Origin: Bradyrhizobium sp. CCH5-F6
GTDB taxonomy: Bacteria; Pseudomonadota; Alphaproteobacteria; Rhizobiales; Xanthobacteraceae
Assembly (NCBI RefSeq): GCF_001556045.1
Contig: NZ_LSIC01000014.1
Span: 1 to 64,000 of the forward strand
Length of the DNA: 64,000 bases
Reading direction: 5' to 3'
The notes under the pieces are model-generated. The model saw only the letters and a list, made by a program, of their open reading frames with translations. It had not been told where the DNA came from and did no database searches. The position numbers and the translations under genes were made by a program. Shown here in pieces: positions 9,562 to 17,599 of this stretch (within the stretch, counting starts at the first letter, position 1; each line of letters starts with the position of its first letter).

Positions 9562-9615
9562 GGGCGGGACTTTGGCCGTGATAGGCTCGATGGCGAAAGA
9601 GAAGCGGGACCGATC

Positions 9616-10578
9616 GTGCTGCAAAAACTCTCCACGTATCGAAAGAAGCGGGACTTCGAGAAGACGCCCGAACCATCGGGCAAGACCGCAGTGGTGCCAT
9701 CAAAACAGCGGCGCTTCGTGATCCAGAAACATGATGCGACCAGACTGCACTACGATCTCAGGCTCGAATTTGACGGCGTGTTCAAGTCCTGGGCGGTGAC
9801 GAAGGGGCCCTCGCTCGATCCGCAGGACAAGCGGCTGGCCGTCGAGGTGGAAGACCATCCGCTCGACTATGGCGATTTCGAAGGGACGATTCCGGAAGGG
9901 CAATATGGCGGCGGCACGGTGATGCTGTGGGACCGCGGGACCTGGGAATCGGAAGATCCGGAGGCCGGTTTCAAGAAGGGCGACCTGAAGTTCACCCTGC
10001 ATGGCGAGAAGCTGCAGGGGAGCTGGGTGCTGGTGCGCATGCGCAACGACCGCACCGGCGGCAAGCGCACCAACTGGCTCCTCATCAAGCATCGCGATGA
10101 ATATGCCCGCGAAGGCGCGGACAACGACATTCTCGACCAGGACAGGTCCGTCGCCTCCGGCCGCGCGATGGAGCAGATCGCCGAAGGCAAGGGCCGCGCG
10201 CCGAAGCCGTTCATGCTGGCCAGGGGCCCCAAGGGCAAGGCCGATGCCGTCTGGCAGTCCAACCGTTCCGAGGAGACGAAAGGGCGCACGGTGAAGCCGG
10301 CGCCGCGGATCGCGTTGAAGGCCGGCAGGGCGGCGAAGAAGACGGCCACGCCGGCAACGAAGGCCAGGAAGGTCTCGGAGATGCCGGACTTCGTCGCGCC
10401 GCAGCTCTGTACGCTGGTCGAACGGCCGCCGTCCGGCGAGGGCTGGTGCCACGAGATCAAGTTCGACGGCTATCGCGTCCAGCTCCGGGTCGAGGACGGC
10501 GAGGCGACGCTCAAGACGCGCAAGGGTCTGGACCGGCAAGTTCGCCTCCATTGCCAAGGAGGCGAGCGCGCTGCCTGA
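9616..10578 (+). CDS. ligD: LigD N-terminal fragment (phosphoesterase plus ligase motif I)
   Basis: This is the upstream open frame of the broken ligD, 320 residues long. The last 15 or so codons after GLD are out-of-frame read-through before the stop. The 3'-phosphoesterase domain occupies about residues 33-150, followed by a Lys/Ala-rich linker and the start of the adenylyltransferase domain with the K282 motif. If made, this product could keep end-trimming activity but could not ligate, because it lacks ligase motifs III-V. Confidence 0.6.
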   Translation: MLQKLSTYRKKRDFEKTPEPSGKTAVVPSKQRRFVIQKHDATRLHYDLRLEFDGVFKSWAVTKGPSLDPQDKRLAVEVEDHPLDYGDFEGTIPEGQYGGGTVMLWDRGTWESEDPEAGFKKGDLKFTLHGEKLQGSWVLVRMRNDRTGGKRTNWLLIKHRDEYAREGADNDILDQDRSVASGRAMEQIAEGKGRAPKPFMLARGPKGKADAVWQSNRSEETKGRTVKPAPRIALKAGRAAKKTATPATKARKVSEMPDFVAPQLCTLVERPPSGEGWCHEIKFDGYRVQLRVEDGEATLKTRKGLDRQVRLHCQGGERAA

Positions 10579-10579
10579 C

Positions 10580-12286
10580 GTGATGATCGACGGCGAGATC
10601 GTCGCGCTCGACCATAACGGCGCGCCGAACTTCTCCTCGCTTCAGGCTGCGTTGTCCGATGGCAAGACCGATGATCTGATCTTCTTTGCCTTCGACCTTC
10701 TGTTCGCCGAAGGTCAGGATTACCGCCGGCTGCCGCTCGGCGAGCGCAAGTCGCAACTCAAGAAACTGCTGGAAACGCGCAAGCGGAAATCGAGCGAGAT
10801 CCGCTATGTCGAGCATTTCGAGAGCGGTGGCGATGCCGTGCTGCAATCAGCCTGCAAGCTCGAGCTCGAAGGCGTGGTGTCGAAGAAGCTGAACGCGCCG
10901 TATCGCTCCGGCCGTACCGAGAGCTGGGTCAAATCGAAATGTCGCGCGGGCCACGAGGTGGTGATTGGCGGCTACAAGACGACCAACGGCAAATTCCGTT
11001 CCCTGATGGCCGGCGTGCAGCGCGGCGATCATCTCGCCTTCGTCGGCATGGTCGGCACCGGCTTTGGCGCGGACAAGGTCAAGCGCATCATGCCGGCGCT
11101 GAAAGCCATGGCGGCCAAGGAAAGCCCCTTCGGCGGCAAGAATGCGCCGAAGAAGACGCGCGAGGTGCACTGGCTGAAGCCGGAGCTCGTTGCAGAGATC
11201 GAGTTTGCCGGCTTCACGGCCGACGGCAATATCCGCCAGGCGGCGTTCAAGGGCCTGCGGCAGGACAAGCCTGCCGAGGAGGTCGAAGCCGAGACGCCCG
11301 TCGACACCGAGCTCGCCGAGCCCTCGCCGAACAGACGCGCCAAGCCGAAGTCCGCCAAGATGACGAAGGAGGCTGGCACTGCCCAGGTCATGGGTGTCGT
11401 GATCTCCAAGCCCGACAAGGAGCTCTGGCCCGATGACGGCAATGGCGAGCCCGTAACGAAACTGGACCTCGCGCGATATCTCGAAGCCGTTGGCGAATGG
11501 ATGATCGTGCATCTCAAGGGAAGGCCGTGCTCGCTGATCCGCGCCCCAGATGGCATCGAGCGCGAATCCTTCTTCCAGCGCCACGCCATGCAGGGCACGT
11601 CGAACCTGCTGGAGCTCGCGCGAGTGTCCGGCGACCGCAAGCCGTATTTGCAGATCGACCGGATCGAGGGGCTCGCCGCCGTGGCGCAGATCGGCGGCGT
11701 GGAGCTGCATCCCTGGAATTGCGCGCCTTACGCATACAACACGCCGGGCCGGCTGGTGTTCGATCTCGATCCTGCGCCCGAGGTCGAATTCGCAGACGTC
11801 GTCGCGGCGGCCAGGGAGATGCGGCAGCGCCTTTCCGACATCGGCATGGACAGCTTTTGCAAGACCACGGGCGGCAAAGGGCTGCATGTGGTGGTGCCGC
11901 TGCTCCACGGCGCGCGCGACAAGGTGAGCTGGAAGGAGGCCAAGGCGTTCGCGCAGGGCGTCTGCCAATGGATGGCCGACGACGATCCCGAGCGCTATCT
12001 GCTCAACATGTCGAAGAAGCTGCGCAAGGGAAAGATTTTCCTGGACTACCTGCGCAACGATCGGATGTCGACGGCGGTGGCCCCGTTGTCGCCGCGGGCG
12101 CGCACAGGGGCCACGGTCTCGATGCCGTTGACCTGGTCGCAGGTGAAGAGCGATCTCGATCCGAAGCGCTATACGCTGCGCACCGTGCCGGGCCTGCTGG
12201 CGCGATCGAGGGCGTGGGAGGGTTATGACGATGCCGCGGTATCGATCAAGGCGGGGATCAAGAAGCTGGCGGGGAAGGTAAAGTAG
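10580..12286 (+). CDS. ligD: LigD C-terminal fragment (ligase remainder plus polymerase domain)
   Basis: This is the downstream open frame of the broken ligD, up to 568 residues if started at GTG 10580 ([11 protein letters not shown]). It holds ligase motifs III-V ([21 protein letters not shown]) and the primase-polymerase domain with the metal-binding DLDPAP, the [14 protein letters not shown] loop and LDYLRNDR. It lacks the catalytic ligase lysine, which lies in the upstream frame. Independent translation is uncertain because no clear ribosome binding site precedes 10580. Confidence 0.6.
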   Translation: MMIDGEIVALDHNGAPNFSSLQAALSDGKTDDLIFFAFDLLFAEGQDYRRLPLGERKSQLKKLLETRKRKSSEIRYVEHFESGGDAVLQSACKLELEGVVSKKLNAPYRSGRTESWVKSKCRAGHEVVIGGYKTTNGKFRSLMAGVQRGDHLAFVGMVGTGFGADKVKRIMPALKAMAAKESPFGGKNAPKKTREVHWLKPELVAEIEFAGFTADGNIRQAAFKGLRQDKPAEEVEAETPVDTELAEPSPNRRAKPKSAKMTKEAGTAQVMGVVISKPDKELWPDDGNGEPVTKLDLARYLEAVGEWMIVHLKGRPCSLIRAPDGIERESFFQRHAMQGTSNLLELARVSGDRKPYLQIDRIEGLAAVAQIGGVELHPWNCAPYAYNTPGRLVFDLDPAPEVEFADVVAAAREMRQRLSDIGMDSFCKTTGGKGLHVVVPLLHGARDKVSWKEAKAFAQGVCQWMADDDPERYLLNMSKKLRKGKIFLDYLRNDRMSTAVAPLSPRARTGATVSMPLTWSQVKSDLDPKRYTLRTVPGLLARSRAWEGYDDAAVSIKAGIKKLAGKVK

Positions 12287-12300
12287 GAGCTTTCCCAAAC

Positions 12301-12388
12301 GTCATTCCGGGCTGCGAAGCGCAGACCCGGAATCCAGAGTTCGTGGCCCGAGATTCCGGGTTCGCGCGTAGGCGCGCCCCGGAATGAC
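12301..12388. repeat. palindromic repeat, family B, downstream of ligD
   Basis: The arms GTCATTCCGGG...ACCCGGAATCCAG and GATTCCGGGTT...GCCCCGGAATGAC match the family at 8502-8604. It lies 14 bases after the ligD stop, between ligD (+) and the DUF3309 gene (-). Together the two copies bracket the ku-ligD pair. Confidence 0.85.
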
Positions 12389-12397
12389 TGCATCTGG

Positions 12398-12562
12398 CTA
12401 GATCCGTCCCATCAGAAGCAGGATCAGCAGGATGACGATGACGAGCCCGAGGCCACCGCCTCCGTAATAGCCGGTGCCATAGAACGGCCCGCCGCCGATG
12501 CCGCTGAAGCCGCCGAGCAGGGCGATGATCAAGATGATCAGAATAATCGTGCCGATTGACAT
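12398..12562 (-). CDS. DUF3309 family membrane micro-protein
   Basis: A 54-residue protein with a hydrophobic N-terminal helix (MSIGTIILIILIIALLGG), a central Gly/Tyr-rich loop (GGGPFYGTGYYGGGG) and a second helix (LGLVIVILLILLLMG). This two-helix, glycine-loop layout is typical of the DUF3309 family, whose function is unknown. GAGGAG lies just upstream of the ATG. A GGAAC-N16-AGTT motif about 60 bases upstream suggests stress-sigma control. The gene is an isolated unit, divergent from the next gene. Confidence 0.88.
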   Translation of the reverse strand: MSIGTIILIILIIALLGGFSGIGGGPFYGTGYYGGGGLGLVIVILLILLLMGRI

Positions 12563-12622
12563 GCGAATCTCCTCAGCCCTTCGTTGAAAGGGTCATTGCA
12601 ACCTGTCCCGTCGTGCGAGGGC

Positions 12623-12647
12623 AACTTGCCGCAGGTCCTAAAGTTCC
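12623..12647 (-). promoter_or_regulatory. candidate EcfG-type promoter for the DUF3309 gene
   Basis: Reading the minus strand, GGAAC (12647-12643) is followed by 16 bases and AGTT (12626-12623). The consensus is GGAAC-N16/17-CGTT, so one base of the -10 differs. The distance to the start codon at 12562 is about 60 bases. Confidence 0.45.
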
Positions 12648-12742
12648 CCCTTTGAAACACGGCCGAAGGTTCAACTTGCATGGAACCTTTGTTGGTGGGT
12701 CCGGCATGACTATGTGAGATCAGTCGCGAAAGGCCAGGGCCC

Positions 12743-13060
12743 ATGTCAGCACCGCTTGTCGTCTCCATTCCCCATCGCCTCGGCCGCGAGGAGGCAGCGC
12801 GCCGGCTCAAGACCGGGCTTGGCCGCGCTGCGGCAAGCATTCCCGTGATGCAGGTCGAGGAAGAGAGCTGGAGCGGCGACACGATGAATTTCCGCATCCG
12901 CGCGCTCGGGCAGATCGCGAGCGGTCGGGTCGACGTCGCCGACGATCAGGTCCGCGTCGAGGTGGTGCTGCCCTGGCTGTTGCAGCGCTTTGCCGAGATG
13001 GCCCAGGCCACGATCAAGAAGCGCGGCCAATTGCTCCTGACCAAGGACGGCGGCAAGTAG
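12743..13060 (+). CDS. polyhydroxyalkanoic acid system family protein
   Basis: This 105-residue protein begins with an N-terminal basic strand, VSIPHRLGREEAARRLKTGL. It continues with WSGDTMNFRIRALGQIASGRVDVADDQVRV and a C-terminal helix ending ATIKKRGQLLL. This alternating beta pattern is that of the small PHA granule-associated/regulatory family found near storage-polymer genes. The exact role is unproven in the family; polymer granule regulation is the usual suggestion. It stands alone and converges on treY with only two bases between the stops. Confidence 0.75.
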   Translation: MSAPLVVSIPHRLGREEAARRLKTGLGRAAASIPVMQVEEESWSGDTMNFRIRALGQIASGRVDVADDQVRVEVVLPWLLQRFAEMAQATIKKRGQLLLTKDGGK

Positions 13061-13062
13061 CC

Positions 13063-15849
13063 TCAGCCGCGCACGCGCTGGCGCATCGGCTTTACCGCGT
13101 TCGCAGTCCGCGCCTCGATGACGGCTACGGGAAGATCGCGCCAGGCCTGCGCGAGCGAGACTTCGTTCCCCGCAAGGCCCGTCGCGGTATAGCCGCTGAT
13201 ATCGACGGTCGCATCGAAGCCTTCCGCCGCGGGCCATTCCCGGCCCCCTTGCGTGAACGGCGCGAAGTGACGCCCGACTACGACGATCGCGGCGGCGCGG
13301 CCATGTCGGCGCGCGAAGGCGATCACGTGGTCGGCATGTGCACCGCGCACCTCGAGCGGCTGATAATCGCCCTGGGCGAAGACGTCGGCGAGTCCATTGC
13401 GCAGCTTGAGAAGATGTCGCGTCCAGGCCAGCTTGAGCTGGCCGTCCGGCCAGCTCCTGCTCAGGCCGCGCCAATCCGGATTCTCCAGCGCGTTCAGCGC
13501 CGCATGGCGCGCGGCAAAGTCCACCGGGCGGCGGTTGTCGGGGTCGACCAGCGACAGGTCCCAGAACTCGGTGCCCTGGTAGAAGTCCGGCACGCCCGGT
13601 AGCATCGCCTTGAGTGTGAGCTGGCTCAGCGAGTTCAGCGTTCCGAGCAGCGCGACGCGGCGAGCCAGCGTCTGCAATGCTTCCAGGAATTCTGCGGACT
13701 GAGCCGGGTCGAGGATCTTCTCGATGAAGTCTCGTATGCCGTTCTCATAGGCTTCATGCGGGTTGAGCCAGCTCGTCTCCTCCTTGCCTTCCCGCGCGGC
13801 CTTGAGCGCATAAGCCTGAATGCGCGCGACGAAAGCGCCATCGGCCGGCTGCTCGAGCGGCCAGGCACCGAGCAGGGTCTGGTAAAGCATGTATTCGAAC
13901 GTCGCCGACGGCGCGCGGAAACTGTCCCGGTGTGTGAGATGCGGCGCGTTCAACACCTTCCACCGCGCCACCGCGCTGGTCCATTCGCCGGGAAGCTCGC
14001 TCAGCGCCGCGATCCGGGTGCGGGCGTCCTCGCCGCGCTTCGTGTCGTGCGTAGCGGTCGCCGTCATGCCTTGCGGCCATTCCCGGGCGCGGGCCTGCAT
14101 GGCCTGGTGGAAGGCGGCAATGGTGAGGCCGGTGCTCGCGGGATCGCCGCCGACCTCGTTCAGCGCGAGCAGCCGGTGGAATTGATAGAAGGCGGTGTCC
14201 TCCAGTGACTTCGCCATCATCGGCCCGGTGAATTGCTGCACCTTCAGCGCGAAGCGGCGCACGCGCTGGGCGCTGTGCGGGGGACGGCCGGGCTTGAGCA
14301 GGTCCATCGTGAGGGCGTCGCGCAGGAAGTCGAAAATGCCTTCGTCGGCGGCAAACCACTCGTCGCGGGCGCGCTCGATGGTGTCCTCGATCAGCTTGCG
14401 ATCCGGTGCCGTCGGGCCGCTATGCGTCAGGTAGGTGCGATAGACCGGGAAATGCAGCACGTAGAGCTCGAGCGCCTGTCGCAGGCTGTCGGCCGAGAAG
14501 TCCCGTGTCGAATAATGCCCGTTGGCGATGCGCGCGAGCAGGCGCGTCAGCACGGTGAATTCGCTGGTCAGCAGCGTCTCCAGCACCCGTCGCTTCGCAT
14601 CCTTGACGTAAGGCGCAAGCCGCGGCGGCCGGTTGCTGATCTGCCGCCAGGTCTCGTCCAGCGCATCCAGGCCCTTGGGATCGACCAAGACATGCGTGAT
14701 GACGTTCATCCACTCGTAGCCGGTGGTACCCTGGACGCCGGCGAAATGCGACAGGCGCTCGTGTTCGCACAGGATCTTTTCGATGACCGTATAGAACGGC
14801 TTTGTGTTGCCTTGGGCGTCGCGCACCAGCCGGCGCAAGCGCTGGCAATATTGTGCGGGGTCACGCAGGCCATCGATGTGATCGAGACGGATTCCCTGCA
14901 GTTTGCCCTCGGCGATGAGTTGCTTCACGAGCCGGTGTGTGGCGGCAAACGTGCCGGGGTCTTCGACGCGCAGTCCCGCGAGCCCGTTGACGTCGAAGAA
15001 GCGGCGATAGTTGATATCGCTTGAGGCAAGCCGCCAGTGCCCGAGCTTGTAGTGCTGGCGCTCCAGCAGGTGATGCAGCGTCAGCGTCTGCGCCGGGCGG
15101 TCCTTGCCGGCGCGATAGGCCGCGAGGCCTTGCGCGATAAGGTCGGCAGCACCTGCAATCTCCTTGAGCTCCGACTTGAATGCAGGAGCTTCCTTGCGGT
15201 TGGGCCGGCGCAATCCTGTGTAGCGTGCGGCGAGCGCGAGCAGGCGTTTGCCGGGCTCCGTTTCCGCCGCGTCCGCTTCCTTGACGATCATGCGCAGCAC
15301 CTCGCCATAGCGCTCCGGCGCGATGGGCAGGCGATGCTCGAAATACCATGCGGAAAGACTGCCCTCATCCGGATCGTAGCGCAGCTCGATGTTGCCACCC
15401 TCCAGCGCGTCACCATAGGACGAACCGAGGATTGGCAGCAGCACGCCGCCGCGGGCGCGGAAGGCCAGTTGATCCCAGTCGATATCGAAGGAGACGGCAT
15501 GAGGCGAGGCCTGGCCCCATTCCAGTACGTCGAGCCACCAGGGATTGTCGGCGAAATGCACGCCGACATGGTTGGGCACGAAATCGATGATGAGCCCGAG
15601 GTCGTGCCTGCTCAACGCCTCGCTCAGCCGCGCGAAACCAGCCTCGCCGCCGAGCTCGGGATTGAACTGGCCGTGATCGACGGTGTCGTAGCCATGGGTC
15701 GAGCCCTTGCGTGCCTTCATCACCGGCGAAGCATAGAGATGCGTGATCCCCAGCGCCTTGAGATAGGGAACCACCGCGGCGGCCTTGTCGAAGTCGAAAT
15801 CCGCGGTGAGCTGCAGCCGGTAGGTTGCGAGCGGAATGGCAGGAGGCAT
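13063..15849 (-). CDS. treY: maltooligosyl trehalose synthase TreY
   Basis: TreY converts the reducing-end alpha-1,4 bond of maltodextrins into an alpha-1,1 bond, giving maltooligosyl-trehalose for TreZ. The GH13 protein has 928 residues and begins MPPAIPLATYRLQL. It carries the nucleophile region GIRLDHIDGL and acid region FYTVIEKIL, plus YRRFFDVNGLAGLR and GTTGYEWMN, typical of TreY. The ATG at 15849 lies right after the treZ stop and has CGGAGG just upstream, hence this start. It is the last gene of the minus-strand glucan operon. Confidence 0.95.
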   Translation of the reverse strand: MPPAIPLATYRLQLTADFDFDKAAAVVPYLKALGITHLYASPVMKARKGSTHGYDTVDHGQFNPELGGEAGFARLSEALSRHDLGLIIDFVPNHVGVHFADNPWWLDVLEWGQASPHAVSFDIDWDQLAFRARGGVLLPILGSSYGDALEGGNIELRYDPDEGSLSAWYFEHRLPIAPERYGEVLRMIVKEADAAETEPGKRLLALAARYTGLRRPNRKEAPAFKSELKEIAGAADLIAQGLAAYRAGKDRPAQTLTLHHLLERQHYKLGHWRLASSDINYRRFFDVNGLAGLRVEDPGTFAATHRLVKQLIAEGKLQGIRLDHIDGLRDPAQYCQRLRRLVRDAQGNTKPFYTVIEKILCEHERLSHFAGVQGTTGYEWMNVITHVLVDPKGLDALDETWRQISNRPPRLAPYVKDAKRRVLETLLTSEFTVLTRLLARIANGHYSTRDFSADSLRQALELYVLHFPVYRTYLTHSGPTAPDRKLIEDTIERARDEWFAADEGIFDFLRDALTMDLLKPGRPPHSAQRVRRFALKVQQFTGPMMAKSLEDTAFYQFHRLLALNEVGGDPASTGLTIAAFHQAMQARAREWPQGMTATATHDTKRGEDARTRIAALSELPGEWTSAVARWKVLNAPHLTHRDSFRAPSATFEYMLYQTLLGAWPLEQPADGAFVARIQAYALKAAREGKEETSWLNPHEAYENGIRDFIEKILDPAQSAEFLEALQTLARRVALLGTLNSLSQLTLKAMLPGVPDFYQGTEFWDLSLVDPDNRRPVDFAARHAALNALENPDWRGLSRSWPDGQLKLAWTRHLLKLRNGLADVFAQGDYQPLEVRGAHADHVIAFARRHGRAAAIVVVGRHFAPFTQGGREWPAAEGFDATVDISGYTATGLAGNEVSLAQAWRDLPVAVIEARTANAVKPMRQRVRG

Positions 15850-15850
15850 G

Positions 15851-17599
15851 TCAACCTCCGAGATGCCAGACCACCGACCAGGGCCGAAGCCGCTCGCTGG
15901 CGCCGCCCCAGATCGGTGTACCCGCGCTGAGGGTGGAGGTGATCTCGTGATCCGACAGATTGGCGACGAGGCGCAACGTCGTGCCGTCGCCCATCCGCCA
16001 ATGCGCGGTGAGCAGGCCGTTGTCCGCCGCCTCGGCGTCGCCGAAGCTTGCACCCTTGAGCCGGGGCATGATTTCCTTGCGGCGGAGCGCGAGCAGATCC
16101 TTTACCAGCGCAAGCCGCGCGTGCTGTTGCGGCGTGCGGCCGGTCCAGTCGAGCACGGCCGATTGCAACGTTGCCGGATCGAGCGGATCGGGCACCTCGT
16201 CGCCGTATTTTTCGTAAGCCCAGGCATATTCCTGCTTGCGGCCCGTGCGCACGGCATCGGCGAGCCCCCCTTGGAAATCGCAGAAGAACGGGAAGGGGAC
16301 TGTCGAGCCCCATTCCTCGCCCTGAAACAGCATCGGCACCATCGGCGCGAGCAAAGTCACTGCGAGCGCAGCCTCGATCTGTTCTGGCGATGCCAGGCTT
16401 TCCAGGCGCTCGCCAAGCGGACGGTTGCCGATCTGGTCGTGGTTCTGGAGGAAATTGACGAAGGTTGCCGGCGGCAGCTCATGGCTCGGCTCGCCCCGCG
16501 GCCTCTTGCCCCAGAACTCCGAGATTTCGCCCTGGTAGACGAAGCCGGAGGCGAGCGCGCGCGCGAGGTCCATGCGCGGCGTCTGGTAGTCGGCGTAGTA
16601 ACCGGCGAGCTCGCCGGTCAGCATCACATGCCAGACGTGATGATAATCGTCGTTCCATTGTCCGCGATATTTGCCGTTCGGTGGCTCCTGCGCGGCGTCG
16701 AGCAGGCTGGCGCGATTGTCGCCGTTCTCCAGCACGAGGTGGATGTGGCGTCCCGTGGCCCTGGCGAGCTCGCCGGCGGCGACGCTGAGGTCCTGCAGCA
16801 TGGACTGCTCTCCCGGGGCAGCCATGATGTGATTGGCGGCATCCAGCCTGAGGCCGTCGAAGCGATAGTCGCCGAGCCAGCACAGTGCGTTCTCGACGGC
16901 AAAGGCTCGCGCCTGCGGCACGCGATAGTCGATCGCACTGCCCCAGGGCGTGTGCGCGTCGGTGAAGAAGGTCGGCGCATAGCGGCCGAGGTAATTCCCC
17001 TCGGGTCCGAAATGATTGTAGACGACGTCGAGGAACACCATCAGCCCGCGCAGATGCGCCTCGTCGATCAGCGTCTTCAGGTCTTCGGGCCGGCCATAGG
17101 CGCTGTCGGGCGCGTACCACAGCACGCCGTCATAGCCCCAGCCGCGGCGCCCGGCGAAATCGGCGAGCGGCATCAATTCCAGCGCGGTGATGCCGGTTGC
17201 CGCGAGATGATCGAGCTTGTCGATCATGGCGCGGTATGTGCCCTCCGGCGTGAAGGTGCCGACATGAGTCTCGATCAGCACCGTCTCCTCCCAGGGACGG
17301 CCGCGCCAATCGCGCGCGCGCCATACGAAGGCGTCGTGATCGATCACCTCGCTCGGGCCGAACACATCCTCGGGCTGGAAGGCTGACGCAGGATCCGGCA
17401 CGTCGATCTCGTCGTCGATCCTGAACTTGTAGGGGCTGCCGGCGGTGAGGCCGGCGATGTCGGCGACATACCAGCCATCCTGTCGGCGCTGCATCGCGTG
17501 CCCGCGGTCGAGCAGGAGGTCGACACGGCGTGCGGCGGGCGCCCATAGGCGGAACGACACGCCGTCCTTCGTCGGCCTCGCCCCGAAGGACGGTCTCAT
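15851..17599 (-). CDS. treZ: malto-oligosyltrehalose trehalohydrolase TreZ
   Basis: TreZ releases free trehalose from maltooligosyl-trehalose made by TreY. The protein has 582 residues: an N-terminal beta-sandwich (VSFRLWAPAARRVDLLL, PYKFRIDD) and a GH13 barrel with nucleophile region FDGLRLDAANHI, acid region HLVLENGDN and region IV FLQNHDQIGNR. The ATG overlaps the treX stop as ATGA (17596-17599), giving coupled translation. treY starts one base after its stop. Confidence 0.95.
   Translation of the reverse strand: MRPSFGARPTKDGVSFRLWAPAARRVDLLLDRGHAMQRRQDGWYVADIAGLTAGSPYKFRIDDEIDVPDPASAFQPEDVFGPSEVIDHDAFVWRARDWRGRPWEETVLIETHVGTFTPEGTYRAMIDKLDHLAATGITALELMPLADFAGRRGWGYDGVLWYAPDSAYGRPEDLKTLIDEAHLRGLMVFLDVVYNHFGPEGNYLGRYAPTFFTDAHTPWGSAIDYRVPQARAFAVENALCWLGDYRFDGLRLDAANHIMAAPGEQSMLQDLSVAAGELARATGRHIHLVLENGDNRASLLDAAQEPPNGKYRGQWNDDYHHVWHVMLTGELAGYYADYQTPRMDLARALASGFVYQGEISEFWGKRPRGEPSHELPPATFVNFLQNHDQIGNRPLGERLESLASPEQIEAALAVTLLAPMVPMLFQGEEWGSTVPFPFFCDFQGGLADAVRTGRKQEYAWAYEKYGDEVPDPLDPATLQSAVLDWTGRTPQQHARLALVKDLLALRRKEIMPRLKGASFGDAEAADNGLLTAHWRMGDGTTLRLVANLSDHEITSTLSAGTPIWGGASERLRPWSVVWHLGG

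Larger units (their letters stand above)
9616..12286 (+). pseudogene. ligD: ATP-dependent DNA ligase D, ligD, frameshifted
   Basis: LigD repairs Ku-bound ends with three activities in the order phosphoesterase, ligase, polymerase. All three are encoded but in two frames. Frame 1 (9616-10578) carries the phosphoesterase domain ([19 protein letters not shown]) and ligase motif I (EIKFDGYR, Lys at residue 282). Frame 2 carries the rest of the ligase and the polymerase. The switch lies at TGGAC (10529-10533), which is read as CTG-GAC in frame 1 and TGG-ACC in frame 2. An intact gene would read GLDWTGK, needing two tandem TGGAC copies, so one 5-bp copy appears lost. The GTG start at 9616 is the first suitable codon. 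A sequencing or assembly error is possible. Confidence 0.85.
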
